A DNA stretch of 64,000 bases from Pacificispira sp965223125 (GTDB lineage: Bacteria; Pseudomonadota; Alphaproteobacteria; UBA8366; Aestuariispiraceae). The position numbers and the translations under genes are program-made. Shown here piece by piece: positions 1 to 9,051 of this stretch. Every line of letters begins with the position of its first letter. Within the stretch, counting starts at the first letter, position 1. The notes under the pieces were generated by a model. That model saw only the letters and a program-made list of their open reading frames with translations, was not told where the DNA came from and did no database searches. Location: NCBI GenBank assembly GCA_965223125.1, contig OZ244984.1:1612001-1676000 (forward strand), read 5' to 3'.

Positions 1-433
1 TGGCGAGATCGATATCCTCAACCGTAAAATCCGTCAGTTCGTAATCCGCCGCCAGGCGGATATCGATCTCCGGATGCAACGCCCGGAATTTAGCCAGTCT
101 CGGCACCAGCCAGGCCGAGGCGAAGGAAGGCAGGCAACTGACATTCAATGCCCCGGTCGCATCCTGCCGCTTCACCCGGTCGGCGGCGGCGGCAATCTGG
201 GCCAGGGACTGCCGCACCGCCGTGGCAAAGGCCTGCCCCTCCTCGGTCAGCAGTAGCGCCCGGTTCAACCGCCGGAACAGGCGCACCCCCAGCGCATCCT
301 CCAACTGCTTGATCTGATGACTGATCGCTGCCTGGGTCACATAAAGTTCTTCCGCCGCCTCGGTAAAGGACAGCAACCTTGCAGCCGCCTCAAAGGCCGG
401 AAGCGGCTTCAGCGGGGGCAATCTGGAGACCAT
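1..433 (-). CDS. LysR-family transcriptional regulator (GcvA-like), C-terminus outside window
   Basis: This is the N-terminal part (about 144 codons) of a DNA-binding LysR regulator; the rest lies beyond base 1. The ATG at 433-431 opens MVSRLPPLKPLPAFEAAARL, followed by the winged helix-turn-helix with VTQAAISHQIKQLEDALG and the LFRRLNRALLLTEEG strand, all typical of GcvA-like LysR proteins. The start of the effector-binding domain (DATGALNVSCLPSFASAWLV) is visible. The gene is divergent from the DUF1127 gene across a 194-bp gap with an imperfect dyad. The target cannot be inferred. The family call is secure; the GcvA-like subgroup is based on resemblance only. Confidence 0.9.
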   Translation of the reverse strand, partial: MVSRLPPLKPLPAFEAAARLLSFTEAAEELYVTQAAISHQIKQLEDALGVRLFRRLNRALLLTEEGQAFATAVRQSLAQIAAAADRVKRQDATGALNVSCLPSFASAWLVPRLAKFRALHPEIDIRLAADYELTDFTVEDIDLA

Positions 434-459
434 TATTCCACTCCTATTCGGATTAGGAA

Positions 460-481
460 ATTTTATTCGATGTATGAAAAT
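460..481. promoter_or_regulatory. AT-rich imperfect dyad in the LysR/DUF1127 divergent promoter region
   Basis: The arms ATTTTAT and ATGAAAAT face each other 27 bp upstream of the LysR start. LysR proteins often autoregulate from T-N11-A type dyads between themselves and a divergent neighbour, so this is a candidate operator. The match is loose and not tested. Confidence 0.25.
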
Positions 482-627
482 ATATCCTTTGTGCAGATTC
501 TGGAAACCCCTTAAATCTCTCCCTGCGAGGCGACATCGTCTCCCAGGTTCGGTACCTTCGGATTAATGACAGCTTTGTGAAATCCGGTATCGGGACTTGT
601 GAAACAGAGTTTGAAGGAGTGAAAGTC

Positions 628-885
628 ATGGCGAGCACCAATTACATGGACGGGGCAGGCAGCCCTTTCGCGCCGCTGGCTTCCCTGATGGTCGATGCCA
701 CTGCAGCGGCCCTGGACGGCCTGCGCACGGTCACGATCAACCCGATCACCTCCCTTGCCAAAGTGCAGGGCCGGATCAAGCAGCGTCGTCAGCTGCGGGA
801 CATGGATGCACGGATGCTGGCCGATATCGGTCTCGACCGCGTCACCGCAGATCTGGAAGCGGCCAAGCCCTTCTGGAAGGCGTAA
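628..885 (+). CDS. DUF1127 domain-containing small protein
   Basis: An 85-aa protein with a C-terminal DUF1127 segment: the arginine-rich RRQLRDMDARMLADIGLDR motif at about residues 51-69. DUF1127 (YjiS-like) proteins are small basic proteins, frequent in Alphaproteobacteria. Some members have been linked to RNA binding or phosphate and growth control, but this one has no assigned role. The start at 628 is chosen because AAGGAG lies about 10 bp upstream; the frame stays open further up without a better signal. It is followed by a strong intrinsic terminator at 964-994, which suggests a monocistronic transcript. Confidence 0.85.
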   Translation: MASTNYMDGAGSPFAPLASLMVDATAAALDGLRTVTINPITSLAKVQGRIKQRRQLRDMDARMLADIGLDRVTADLEAAKPFWKA

Positions 886-963
886 GCCGAAACGGAATGC
901 CCATCGGAATGCCCCGACCGCGCGGACGACTTCCCCCTTGTTGTCCTTCCGCGCGGTATGACG

Positions 964-994
964 AAAACCCCCGCAGTTCAACTGCGGGGGTTTT
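964..994 (+). terminator. Rho-independent terminator after the DUF1127 gene
   Basis: A perfect 15-bp inverted repeat (AAAACCCCCGCAGTT and its complement) is separated by one base, with a T-run as the distal arm. It lies 78 bp after the DUF1127 stop. Because the structure is A-tract/T-tract symmetric it could also work on the other strand, but no minus-strand gene reads into it. Confidence 0.85.
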
Positions 995-1088
995 CTGTGT
1001 TCGGTGAGTGTTCTTGCATTTCGATTGAGGGCCTTCTCCTTAACGCCGGTCTGCTTTAACAATGGGCGGCACGTTCATTTGGGGAAAC

Positions 1089-2630
1089 ATGTTCCGCGCC
1101 ATGACCGAACCCGCCCTCACCAATCCGGCTTTGCTGAAACTGTTCGGGTCCGCGACCGGGCAGGCCGTCGGCGCATCGGGTCGGCGACGGTTGGAAGATA
1201 CGGTGGTCGCCCTGCGCGCGGTGCTGCTGGCCCAGCCGGACTATCGTCCGGCCCTCCATCAACTGGGCATCGCACTCCATCGCCTGGGCCGTGTGGCGGA
1301 AGCGGAGGCCGTGCTGCGCACAGCGATTGAGCGGCATCCGGACGCACCGGAACTGCTGCTTGCCTTTGCCGAAGTGCTGGCCGACTGGAATCATGTCGAC
1401 GATTCCATCGAGGCGGCGGAGGCGGCGGCGCGCCTGATGCCCGGCGAACCGGAGCCATTGACCCTGATCGCCCGGTTGCGAGAGGCGCGGGGGGAAACCG
1501 CGATGGCGCGGGCCGCACTGGAAGCAGCGGCCTCTGCCGGTCGTCCCCATGCCCCGGCCCTGATCGCCCTGGGGCGGATACAGCGGCAGGCTGGAGAGAT
1601 CGATCTGGCGCTTTTCACCCTGGCCCGCGCGATAGAATCGGCAACGGACCCGTCCGACAAGGCCGCTGCCCATGTTCAGCACGCATTGGCACTGCTGTCC
1701 CATGGGCGGATCGCAGAGGGTTTCCGGGAATATGACTGGCGCTGGAAGACGGGACTGCTGCCAGGGCTCAATCCCGGACTGCCGCCCTGGACCGGGGACA
1801 GGCTGGGCGGGCGGGTGCTGCTGGTCCGCTGCGAGCAGGGGATGAGCGAATGCCTGCAATTCTTCCGCCTGGCCGGACTGATCACCGGCGGGCGGGTGGT
1901 GGTGGAGGCCCCCCCGGCGCTGGTGCCGCTGCTACGTGCAAGTCATCAGGTCTCCGATGTAATCGCCCAGGGCGACCGGCTTCCCCGCGCCGATTGCTGG
2001 GCACCGCTTCTCTCCTTGCCCCGATTGATGCGGATCGATATCGAAACGATCCCTGATACGGTGCCCTATCTGCGTCCGGATCCCAGCCTGTTCGCGCCCT
2101 GGCGTCAGCGACTGGTGCCTGGACCAAAGATCGGAATCGCCTGGCATGGCGGCGAACCCCTGTTTGAGAACCGCCGCCGGTCGATCCCCCTGGCCGCCTT
2201 CGAACCGCTGTCCCGGATCGAGGGCGTTCATCTGGTCAGCCTTCAAAAAGGCGAGGGACGACGGGAGGTCGATACCGTGCCATTTCCGATCCACGATCCC
2301 AGCGAAGAGATGGATGAGGGCGAGGGTGCCTTTCTCGATACAGCCGTCGTGATGCAGGAATGCGCGCTGATCGTCACTGCTGACACCGCCATCGCCCATC
2401 TGGCCGGTGCCCTGGCCCGACCGGTCTGGACCGTTCTGCCGGAAGGCGGCGACTGGCGTCTCGGCTGGCATCCCAGCGACAGTCCCTGGTATCCGACGAT
2501 GGAATGCCTGCGCCGTCCGCCCGGTGGCCGCTGGGAAGATGTCTTCGAGCATATCGCAAGACGACTGGCCGCCCTGAAATCCGGGCATATCGAGGAAGAT
2601 ACGGAAGAGAGTAGTAAAGAAGACCACTGA
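1089..2630 (+). CDS. TPR-repeat protein with C-terminal GT9-like (ADP-heptose transferase fold) domain
   Basis: About 513 aa. The N-terminal half is built of tetratricopeptide-like helices (for example PDYRPALHQLGIALHRLGRV and the repeats after it, ending near residue 220). The C-terminal half resembles the GT-B region of glycosyltransferase family 9: KIGIAWHGG, then an ALIVTADTAIAHLAGAL segment that normally forms part of the nucleotide-sugar site. Such TPR-GT fusions are common in Rhodospirillales and generally uncharacterised. They may glycosylate surface or flagellar proteins, but nothing here proves it. The start is uncertain: 1062, 1089 and 1101 are in-frame ATGs. GGGGA precedes 1089 at short spacing. 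Confidence 0.75.
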   Translation: MFRAMTEPALTNPALLKLFGSATGQAVGASGRRRLEDTVVALRAVLLAQPDYRPALHQLGIALHRLGRVAEAEAVLRTAIERHPDAPELLLAFAEVLADWNHVDDSIEAAEAAARLMPGEPEPLTLIARLREARGETAMARAALEAAASAGRPHAPALIALGRIQRQAGEIDLALFTLARAIESATDPSDKAAAHVQHALALLSHGRIAEGFREYDWRWKTGLLPGLNPGLPPWTGDRLGGRVLLVRCEQGMSECLQFFRLAGLITGGRVVVEAPPALVPLLRASHQVSDVIAQGDRLPRADCWAPLLSLPRLMRIDIETIPDTVPYLRPDPSLFAPWRQRLVPGPKIGIAWHGGEPLFENRRRSIPLAAFEPLSRIEGVHLVSLQKGEGRREVDTVPFPIHDPSEEMDEGEGAFLDTAVVMQECALIVTADTAIAHLAGALARPVWTVLPEGGDWRLGWHPSDSPWYPTMECLRRPPGGRWEDVFEHIARRLAALKSGHIEEDTEESSKEDH

Positions 2631-2803
2631 TGCGGGATACCCGTCACCGGATACGGCATTCCTGTTGTCCGCATGCAGGCCAATCACATATCGGTGAGCA
2701 GAACGATCGCGCTGATCGTCTTCTCCTGCCACTGCGTATAGGATATGACTTCGGTCGGGACGGGGCGGCCCCGGATCGTATCCGCCATAAGGAGAATCTG
2801 ACA

Positions 2804-3259
2804 ATGCGACGCATGATGACGATAGCCTGCCTGACCCTGTTCCTGCCTGCCTCAGCCTTCGCGATGGGTTTCGGCAGCGGGGATGACACCGCCAAACCGG
2901 AGGCGAGCTATGACAAGGGCTATCAGAAGGCGATGGATGGCGACTATGAGGACGCGATCACAATCCTGCGTGAGGTGATTTCCGCCGAACCGAAGAATGC
3001 CGATGCCTGGAACATGCTGGGATTCAGCTATCGCAATTCCGGGGATTCAGACAATGCCTGGGATGCCTATGAGCGGGCACTGGCGATTGATCCGAACCAT
3101 CGTGGCGCGCATGAATATATTGGCGAATGGTACCTGATGCAGGGTGATATGCCCTCTGCCAAGGCACAGTTGGAAAAACTTCGGATGCTGTGCCCGACCG
3201 GCTGTGAGGAATACGAGACCCTGGATGCATCCATCGCAAAATCAGCCAGCAATTCCTGA
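2804..3259 (+). CDS. Exported TPR protein
   Basis: A 151-aa protein with a signal peptide (MRRMMTIACLTLFLPASAFA) followed by two or three TPR units (KGYQKAMDGDYEDAITILRE, then NAWNMLGFSYRNSGDSDNAW-like and HEYIGEWYLMQGDMPSAKAQ segments). It ends with a CPTGC pair of cysteines near the C-terminus (LRMLCPTGCEEYETL), which may form a periplasmic disulfide. The ATG at 2804 has AAGGAGA 9 bp upstream and is preferred over the upstream in-frame opening at 2630. Periplasmic TPR proteins of this size usually scaffold envelope complexes; no partner is evident. It lies behind the TPR-GT gene on the same strand with a gap of about 170 bp. Confidence 0.8.
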   Translation: MRRMMTIACLTLFLPASAFAMGFGSGDDTAKPEASYDKGYQKAMDGDYEDAITILREVISAEPKNADAWNMLGFSYRNSGDSDNAWDAYERALAIDPNHRGAHEYIGEWYLMQGDMPSAKAQLEKLRMLCPTGCEEYETLDASIAKSASNS

Positions 3260-3261
3260 AA

Positions 3262-5124
3262 TCACTTCACGGAAAGGGCTGGCGCAGCTTCCGCCTGCTT
3301 TTCAGGTAGTGGCACGGATTCGGTGTCTTCACACAGACGAGTTTCACAAGGCAGACTGCGGTCGGATGGGAAGGTGATTGATACGGTCGTTCCGACCCCG
3401 ACTTCGCTGTCCAGGACCAGATCGGCCTGATGTAGAGTACTGAACAACTGCACCAGCGTCAGGCCAAGGCCCATGCCATCGCCCCGGTAAATATAGGGAG
3501 AACCCAACCGCCCGAATCTGCTGAGAGCGAGGGGAATATCCTTCGGGGCGATGCCTATGCCGGTATCCGCGACACTGAGCCGCAGGCCACCCTCATCGCT
3601 CTGCTCCGCCCGCACCAGGATCCGCCCCCCTTTCGGTGTGAACTTGATCGAATTGGTGATGAGATTTAGGAGGATCTGCTTGATCCGGATGGCATCACCG
3701 TGCAGCCATGGCAGTTCGTCCGCAACCTCCATATCCAGGATCAGTCCCTCGTTCTGGGCGCGCATCTCGACCAGCCTGAAACAACGCTCGACAATGTCCC
3801 CTAAATCGCAGGACGCTTCGTCAATCCGCGTCTGGCCGGATTCGATCTTCGCGACATCAATGATATCACTGATCAATTGCAGAAGATGCCGACCCGCCAT
3901 ATTCACTGTCTCGGTATAATCGGCATAACGGGGATTGCCTATCGGACCGAAAACTTCCTGCTTCATCATGTCGGAAAATCCGATGATCGCATTCAGAGGC
4001 GTCCGTAATTCATGACTCATATGCGCCAGGAATTCGGATTTTGACCGACTGGCCAGTTCTGCTTCTTCCTTGGCATTGATCAATTGCTGTTCAACGCGCT
4101 TTCGTTCGGTGATGTCCGTGACCGTCCCGGCCATGCGAATGACACGCCCGGATCCGTCCCGCACCGCCATGCCGCGATCATGGACCCAGCGTTCTTCGCC
4201 GCCTTGCCTCACTTCTGGATTCAGGCGTATATCGACATCGAACATATCGGCATTACCGCGCAGGACATCGGCAATCGCCAGCCGAAAGCCTGCCAGATCA
4301 TTCGGATGGATGTAATGAGCGATCTCGTCCGGGCGAAACATCTCACGCTTGTAAGAAATACCGCATATTTCCTGCAAACGCTGTGTCAGCAGAATTTCTT
4401 GACGGTCCAGATCCCAGTCCCAGACACCGTCACTGGCTCCATTCAGAGCCAGGGCATAGCGATCCTCGGTCCAGCGCAGGCGCTGCTCGCTGTCGGCGGC
4501 GCGTAACTGCTGGCTGCGCAGGGCAACGATCACAAGGCCCAGCGCCATCATCACAATCGCCACGGTCTGAAGGATGTGCTCCAAGGCAGGGCCGTGTCCA
4601 CCAGGAAAGACGGTATGATAGAGAATCGGTGCAAATGCCGAGAGCAAAAAGGCCAGCCCCATGAAGCGTAACCCGCGCCCACTGCGATCCCGGCGTATAG
4701 AAAGGCAGTAAATGGCCATCCAGAGCGCAACCATCGACAGGGTCGCCTGTGCCCAATAGGTCGCAAGAAGTCGAGTCTGTGGCATCCCTGCGGCAATTCC
4801 AAGCGGAAGCAGTGCCAGCAATAAGAGCATCAGCAACAGTCGCTGAGAAACCGCTATCCCCAGCATCCGGATCAGACCAAGACCCAGAATGGCAATGGCC
4901 AGCGTCGATGTCGTGCGACCCAACACATGCATGAGGCCCGCCGGATCAGTATCAATCCAACTTGATAGAATACCGAAACCCAACAGGACGAAGCCACCGG
5001 CCCAGTACCGCACCGCGACCGGTGCACCGGGCAGCGAGAGCAAATATCCCAGCGCCAATGCCCCTGCCCAGGAGGCCCCTACCGGCGCTGATACGCCTGC
5101 CCAGAAATCCCAGCCTACCTGCAC
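3262..5124 (-). CDS. Membrane-bound PAS-domain sensor histidine kinase
   Basis: A 620-aa hybrid-free histidine kinase. Residues 1-205 hold about six or seven hydrophobic segments forming a membrane sensor. Residues 220-340 are a PAS/PAC unit ending in GTVTDITERKRVEQQ. HisKA follows with phosphoacceptor His371 in SHELRTP, then HATPase_c with the N-box around N487/N491 and DTGIG at 520-524. The start is GTG at 5124, because an in-frame stop sits seven codons upstream. No response regulator is adjacent, so the partner is elsewhere. The signal is unknown; the membrane region could sense envelope state, redox or a small ligand. Confidence 0.9.
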   Translation of the reverse strand: MQVGWDFWAGVSAPVGASWAGALALGYLLSLPGAPVAVRYWAGGFVLLGFGILSSWIDTDPAGLMHVLGRTTSTLAIAILGLGLIRMLGIAVSQRLLLMLLLLALLPLGIAAGMPQTRLLATYWAQATLSMVALWMAIYCLSIRRDRSGRGLRFMGLAFLLSAFAPILYHTVFPGGHGPALEHILQTVAIVMMALGLVIVALRSQQLRAADSEQRLRWTEDRYALALNGASDGVWDWDLDRQEILLTQRLQEICGISYKREMFRPDEIAHYIHPNDLAGFRLAIADVLRGNADMFDVDIRLNPEVRQGGEERWVHDRGMAVRDGSGRVIRMAGTVTDITERKRVEQQLINAKEEAELASRSKSEFLAHMSHELRTPLNAIIGFSDMMKQEVFGPIGNPRYADYTETVNMAGRHLLQLISDIIDVAKIESGQTRIDEASCDLGDIVERCFRLVEMRAQNEGLILDMEVADELPWLHGDAIRIKQILLNLITNSIKFTPKGGRILVRAEQSDEGGLRLSVADTGIGIAPKDIPLALSRFGRLGSPYIYRGDGMGLGLTLVQLFSTLHQADLVLDSEVGVGTTVSITFPSDRSLPCETRLCEDTESVPLPEKQAEAAPALSVK

Positions 5125-5143
5125 CGATTTCGCCCGCCTTTTC

Positions 5144-5189
5144 TATGCTAAAGAAATCCAGTCACAATTTAGCCAGGGTATTTAGCATA
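5144..5189. promoter_or_regulatory. 9-bp inverted repeat upstream of the histidine kinase gene
   Basis: TATGCTAAA (5144-5152) and TTTAGCATA (5181-5189) are perfect complements about 28 bp apart, just before the kinase start at 5124. A third partial copy, ATTTAGCC, lies between them. This looks like a binding site pair for a dimeric regulator. No regulator is assigned. Confidence 0.3.
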
Positions 5190-5249
5190 GTATGCATCAC
5201 GAAATACGAAGAAATCCTTAATAACTACAAATACTGTGGATTTTCTTTC

Positions 5250-6236
5250 TCAGAACATTGTATCGATCACCCGGTCCGGGGGATTGTGACCATCGACCCA
5301 GGTTTTCACGTTAATGATGACCCGCTCGCCCATATTGATCCGCCCCTCGATCGTCGCGGATCCCATATGCGGCAGCAGCACGACATTGGAGAGCTTTATG
5401 AGCTTCGGATTGACCGCCGGTTCATTCTCGTAAACATCCAGCCCCGCCCCGGAAATCTGACCCTGGGACAGTGCCTTGACCAGTGCCGCCTCGTCGATCA
5501 CTTCCCCGCGCGAGGTGTTGACGACATAGGCATGGCTCTTCATCAGATCCAGGCGGCGACCATTCAGCAGATGATATGTCGCGGGTGTGTGCGGGCAGTT
5601 GATGGAGAGAATGTCCATATGCGCGATCATCTGGTCCAGCGAGGACCAATATGTCGCCTCAAGCGTTTGTTCGACCTCTTCCGCAACCCGGTTGCGATTG
5701 TGGTAATGCACAGACAGTCCGAAACCCCGTGCACGACGAGCAACGGCCGTGCCGATCCGGCCCATGCCGATGATCCCCAGCCGCTTGCCGTGGATACGAT
5801 GGCCCAGCATGCCGGTCGGACTCCAGCCTGTCCATTTCCCTTCCCGCACCAGTTGCTCGCCCTCTACCAGACGACGTGGCACTGCCAGGATCAGTGCCAT
5901 GGTCATGTCGGCCGTATCCTCAGTCAGGACATCCGGGGTATTGGTGACGATGATGCCGCGTTTGCGGGTTGCTGGAAAATCAATGTGATCAACGCCGGTG
6001 CCGAAGCTGGCGATCATCTTCAGGCCATCGCCCGCCGCATCGATAATGTCCCGGTCGATCCGGTCGGTAACAGTGGGGACCAGGATTTCAGCCCGCTGCA
6101 CCGCATCCAGCATCTGATCGCGGGTGAAAGCCTCGTCGGCGAGGTTCAACTCGCAATCAAACAGTTCCATCATGCGGGTTTCGATGATGTCCGGCAGCTT
6201 GCGCGTGACGATCACTTTCGGCTTTCTATAGGTCAT
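5250..6236 (-). CDS. D-2-hydroxyacid dehydrogenase (glyoxylate/hydroxypyruvate reductase type)
   Basis: A 328-aa cytoplasmic NAD(P)-dependent dehydrogenase that interconverts a 2-oxo acid and a D-2-hydroxy acid. The Rossmann motif GIIGMGRIGTAVARR is present, along with the catalytic triad in family context: Arg in VNTSRGEVID, Glu in GLDVYENEP and His in LLPHMGSATIEGR. The AGLDVYENEP and PHMGSAT motifs fit the glyoxylate/hydroxypyruvate reductase (GhrB/GyaR) branch better than SerA, and no ACT domain follows. The start at 6236 (MTYRKPKV) is chosen because GGAAG lies 5 bp upstream; the open frame extends 18 codons further. It is monocistronic and sits between the kinase and a divergent SH3 gene. 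Confidence 0.88.
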   Translation of the reverse strand: MTYRKPKVIVTRKLPDIIETRMMELFDCELNLADEAFTRDQMLDAVQRAEILVPTVTDRIDRDIIDAAGDGLKMIASFGTGVDHIDFPATRKRGIIVTNTPDVLTEDTADMTMALILAVPRRLVEGEQLVREGKWTGWSPTGMLGHRIHGKRLGIIGMGRIGTAVARRARGFGLSVHYHNRNRVAEEVEQTLEATYWSSLDQMIAHMDILSINCPHTPATYHLLNGRRLDLMKSHAYVVNTSRGEVIDEAALVKALSQGQISGAGLDVYENEPAVNPKLIKLSNVVLLPHMGSATIEGRINMGERVIINVKTWVDGHNPPDRVIDTMF

Positions 6237-6430
6237 ATCGCTTCCATCCCTGAAACCGGGTTCACCGATGAACCCCTCTCGCATCCCCAAATTGGCAGAA
6301 TACGGATCATCACGACAGCGTCAAAGCCCCGTCTTCCCGCTTGACGCAGGGTGCAGCGCTTTCTTTATAGAAGAATCAGGCTATAGGAAACCGGTTGACT
6401 GATCGCCCCTTCAGTTGGTTTGAGGATTTG

Positions 6431-6925
6431 ATGCTGCGTCGCCCTGCCCTCGCCGCCCTGCTGGTCGCATTGGGCCTGAGCCTTTTCTCAGGCTCCGCAA
6501 CTGCGCAGTCGAGCGGCCAGCCGGTACCGCGCATGGTCTCGATCAAGGCGACGGAGGCCAATGCCCGCACCGGCCCTGGCGTTGATTATCCGATCCGCTG
6601 GGTCTATAGGCGCATGGACATGCCGGTTCAGGTGATCGCGGAATTCGATAAATGGCGCAAGATTCGGGATTGGGAAGGTGATGAGGGCTGGGTGCATTTC
6701 GCATTGCTGAGCCCAAGGCGCACAGTAGTCGTCACCGCACCGGAAACCACACTGCGCCGCCTGTCCGCAGACACCTCTCCCGCTGTCGCACGCCTGGCCC
6801 AGGGGATGATCGCCCGCGTCGAACTCTGTGACGCCACCTGGTGCCTCGTCACCGTCAATGGCTATGACGGCTGGCTGAACCGCAACGACGTCTGGGGCGT
6901 GGAACCGGGCGAAGTGCTGCCCTAG
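6431..6925 (+). CDS. Exported bacterial SH3-domain protein
   Basis: A 164-aa protein with a clear signal peptide (MLRRPALAALLVALGLSLFS, ending about ATA|Q). Two SH3-like repeats follow: the first begins ANARTGPGVDYPIRWVYRR and the second ends DGWLNRNDVWGV. This SH3_4-type architecture is common in Alphaproteobacteria and probably binds envelope peptidoglycan or proteins; the exact ligand is unknown. The ATG at 6431 has GAGGA 3-4 bp upstream and gives a normal signal peptide, so it is preferred over a TTG at 6395. It is divergent from the hydroxyacid dehydrogenase. Confidence 0.85.
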   Translation: MLRRPALAALLVALGLSLFSGSATAQSSGQPVPRMVSIKATEANARTGPGVDYPIRWVYRRMDMPVQVIAEFDKWRKIRDWEGDEGWVHFALLSPRRTVVVTAPETTLRRLSADTSPAVARLAQGMIARVELCDATWCLVTVNGYDGWLNRNDVWGVEPGEVLP

Positions 6926-6968
6926 TGGCATCCCATAATCCCGAACGTCGCTGTCCGCGTGAGGCGGT

Positions 6969-7562
6969 TTACGCGAAATCCTGTTCCAATGCCGCTTTCG
7001 ACCCCTCGCTGAGCACCGCCATATGGCCGTATTCCGGATGGGTGAATCCGACGAGCACCTGTTTGGCGGATTTGAAAGCGGCGATCTGGTCCGGCGTGAA
7101 GGGGAAATGGATGAACTGGACGGAGGACGCCTTGCCCGAAGCGCTGGTGCGGTCAATATCCGCTTCCGGCACACCCTTGACCTCATGCTCGCCGAAGCGC
7201 ACGAACATCGTCTCCTCAACGCCACCCAGGCGGCCGAGGAAATTCTTGCGGCGGATCGGATCGTCGATTTCGAACATAACCGTCGCGGTCAGTTCACTCC
7301 CCTTCGGGATCATCGGGTTATAGGCCGCCAGCTCATCCGCAACCTGCTCCTCGCCCCCCTTTTCGATATAGAGCATCTCCTGCACCTGATGCAGCATCGT
7401 GTCGAAATTCTCGAAATAGCAGGTGGCGACCGGACCGATCTCGATCCGGCGCTGTTTTTTGATCGCGATCAGCGCGGCATGGCGCTCCTTTCGGACCTTC
7501 ACATAATCGGCCAGCGGCAGGATGTCCGCGCGGGTGATTTCGGTCTTGGTCATGTGTTCCAT
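6969..7562 (-). CDS. DUF3501 family protein
   Basis: A 197-aa soluble protein of the DUF3501 family (ADILPLADYVKVRKERHAAL at the N-terminus, then KKQRRIEIGPVATCYFEN). No enzymatic motif is recognised. The family is repeatedly found next to rubrerythrin and a two-cluster Fe-S oxidoreductase, exactly as here: the gene starts 34 bp after the Fe-S protein stop on the same strand. That association suggests a structural or assembly role in a rubrerythrin electron-transfer chain, but the function is not established. The first of two in-frame ATGs (7562, 7553) has a purine-rich AGAAGAG upstream. Confidence 0.85.
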   Translation of the reverse strand: MEHMTKTEITRADILPLADYVKVRKERHAALIAIKKQRRIEIGPVATCYFENFDTMLHQVQEMLYIEKGGEEQVADELAAYNPMIPKGSELTATVMFEIDDPIRRKNFLGRLGGVEETMFVRFGEHEVKGVPEADIDRTSASGKASSVQFIHFPFTPDQIAAFKSAKQVLVGFTHPEYGHMAVLSEGSKAALEQDFA

Positions 7563-7596
7563 CTCTTCTCTCTCTAGAACTGATTTCGATCCGGCC

Positions 7597-8955
7597 TTAC
7601 ATCAGGCCATAGGATTTGGCGAGCAGTACGACCGGATGGGCGGCAAGTTCCGGATTTGTTGAAGTTTCCCCTTCACCCGGTGCTTCGGGATTTTGCGCGA
7701 TCCCCTGAGCGATGTGCAATCCGGCCAGAGGACATTCGGAAGCAATATATTTCGCCGCACCCTTCGCCTGCATCTGTTTGAAGACCGCTTTTCCAACCTT
7801 CATTCCGGTGTCGAAATTATCCTTCATGATGCCCCAGGACCCGCCATGGCCGGAGCATCGCTCAACCGAGGCAATCCGCGTGTCGGGGATCAGGCGGGCG
7901 AGTTCCGCCCCTTTCTGGCCCATATTCTGCGCCCGTGCATGACAGGAGATATGGATCGAAATCGGCCCGTCAAGCGGTTGCAGCCCCTTGGCCAGCCCTT
8001 TCTGCTTCGACAGAGCGACAATATATTCGGAAATATCGTGCGATGCCTCGGCCAGCGCCTTCACATCCGCATCATCAGGCACCAGCAACGGCCATTCGAA
8101 TTTCAGCATCAGGGCGCAGGACGGGACCAGGGCGATTACGTCATATCCCTTGTCGATATACGGCTTCAGTGCAGTCGCAACGGCCTTTGCCTTGCCCGCG
8201 ACGGTGGACAGGTCGCCCTGTTCCATCTGCGGCATGCCGCAGCATTCCGGATAAACGACTTCGCAATCGACTCCGTTCTTGGCCAGGATCTTCATCGCCG
8301 CCTCGCCGATTTCCGGCGTGTTGTAATTGCCGTAACAGGTAGCATAGATTACCGCCTTCTGTCCGACGGCGGGACCGGACGGGTCAAATGTCGGGAAATC
8401 CTTCGCCTGCTCCACCAGAGTTTTCCCGGCGAAGGGCGGCAGCGCTGCATCCTTGTGCACGCCTGCTACCGACTGCATCACGCTGCGGGTCAGGCCGTTC
8501 TTCGAATCGGTGGCCCAATTGGCAAGGCCCGACAGGCTGGTACCCAGTTTCCCGTTGCGATCCGTCCGGGTCAGCTGCGCCTCCATCCCGCCGCGCAGGC
8601 CCTTGCGGTTCTCCACCGCCCGGTAGCGCAGCATCAGATGGGGGAAATCCAGATTGAATTCATGCGGCGGGACATAAGGGCATTTCACCATGAAGCACAT
8701 GTCGCACAGCGTGCAGGCGTCGACGACCGGCTTGAAATCCTTCGATTCGACGGTGTCCAGTTCTTCCGACGGCGATGCGTCGATCAGGTCGAACAGGCGC
8801 GGGAAGCTGTCACAGAGATTGAAGCAACGACGACAGCCATGACAGATGTCGAACACCCGCCGCAACTCTTCATCCAGCTTGGCCTCGTCATAGAAATCCG
8901 GATCGTTCCAGTCGATCACATGGCGCACCGGCGCGTCCAGGCTGCCCTCACGCAT
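7597..8955 (-). CDS. Two-cluster Fe-S protein with CCG domains (GlpC/HdrB-like)
   Basis: A 452-aa electron-transfer protein. Two N-terminal cysteine clusters (C38-x2-C41-x2-C44-x3-C48 and C81-x2-C84-x2-C87-x4-C92) would each hold a [4Fe-4S] centre. They are followed by two cysteine-rich (CCG-type) domains: YPECCGMPQMEQG in the first and ERCSGHGGSWG in the second, where one family Cys is Ser. This layout matches GlpC and heterodisulfide-reductase-B-like proteins, which pass electrons between a donor and a quinone or thiol acceptor. Placement between rubrerythrin and DUF3501 suggests it feeds or drains electrons from the diiron protein. The start has GGGGA directly upstream. Confidence 0.88.
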   Translation of the reverse strand: MREGSLDAPVRHVIDWNDPDFYDEAKLDEELRRVFDICHGCRRCFNLCDSFPRLFDLIDASPSEELDTVESKDFKPVVDACTLCDMCFMVKCPYVPPHEFNLDFPHLMLRYRAVENRKGLRGGMEAQLTRTDRNGKLGTSLSGLANWATDSKNGLTRSVMQSVAGVHKDAALPPFAGKTLVEQAKDFPTFDPSGPAVGQKAVIYATCYGNYNTPEIGEAAMKILAKNGVDCEVVYPECCGMPQMEQGDLSTVAGKAKAVATALKPYIDKGYDVIALVPSCALMLKFEWPLLVPDDADVKALAEASHDISEYIVALSKQKGLAKGLQPLDGPISIHISCHARAQNMGQKGAELARLIPDTRIASVERCSGHGGSWGIMKDNFDTGMKVGKAVFKQMQAKGAAKYIASECPLAGLHIAQGIAQNPEAPGEGETSTNPELAAHPVVLLAKSYGLM

Positions 8956-9051
8956 TCCCCGTCTCCCGATATCATTCTTTATCAGAATATGCCCGGGCGA
9001 ACCATCGCCCCGGATTGAGTCCCGGCTTTAGCCTCAGATTCTTGCGGAACA

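Noticed and set aside
7693..9018. 441-codon plus-strand open frame opposite the Fe-S protein gene
   Set aside because: It is an antisense reading of a clear cysteine-cluster protein; long shadow frames are common at this GC content.
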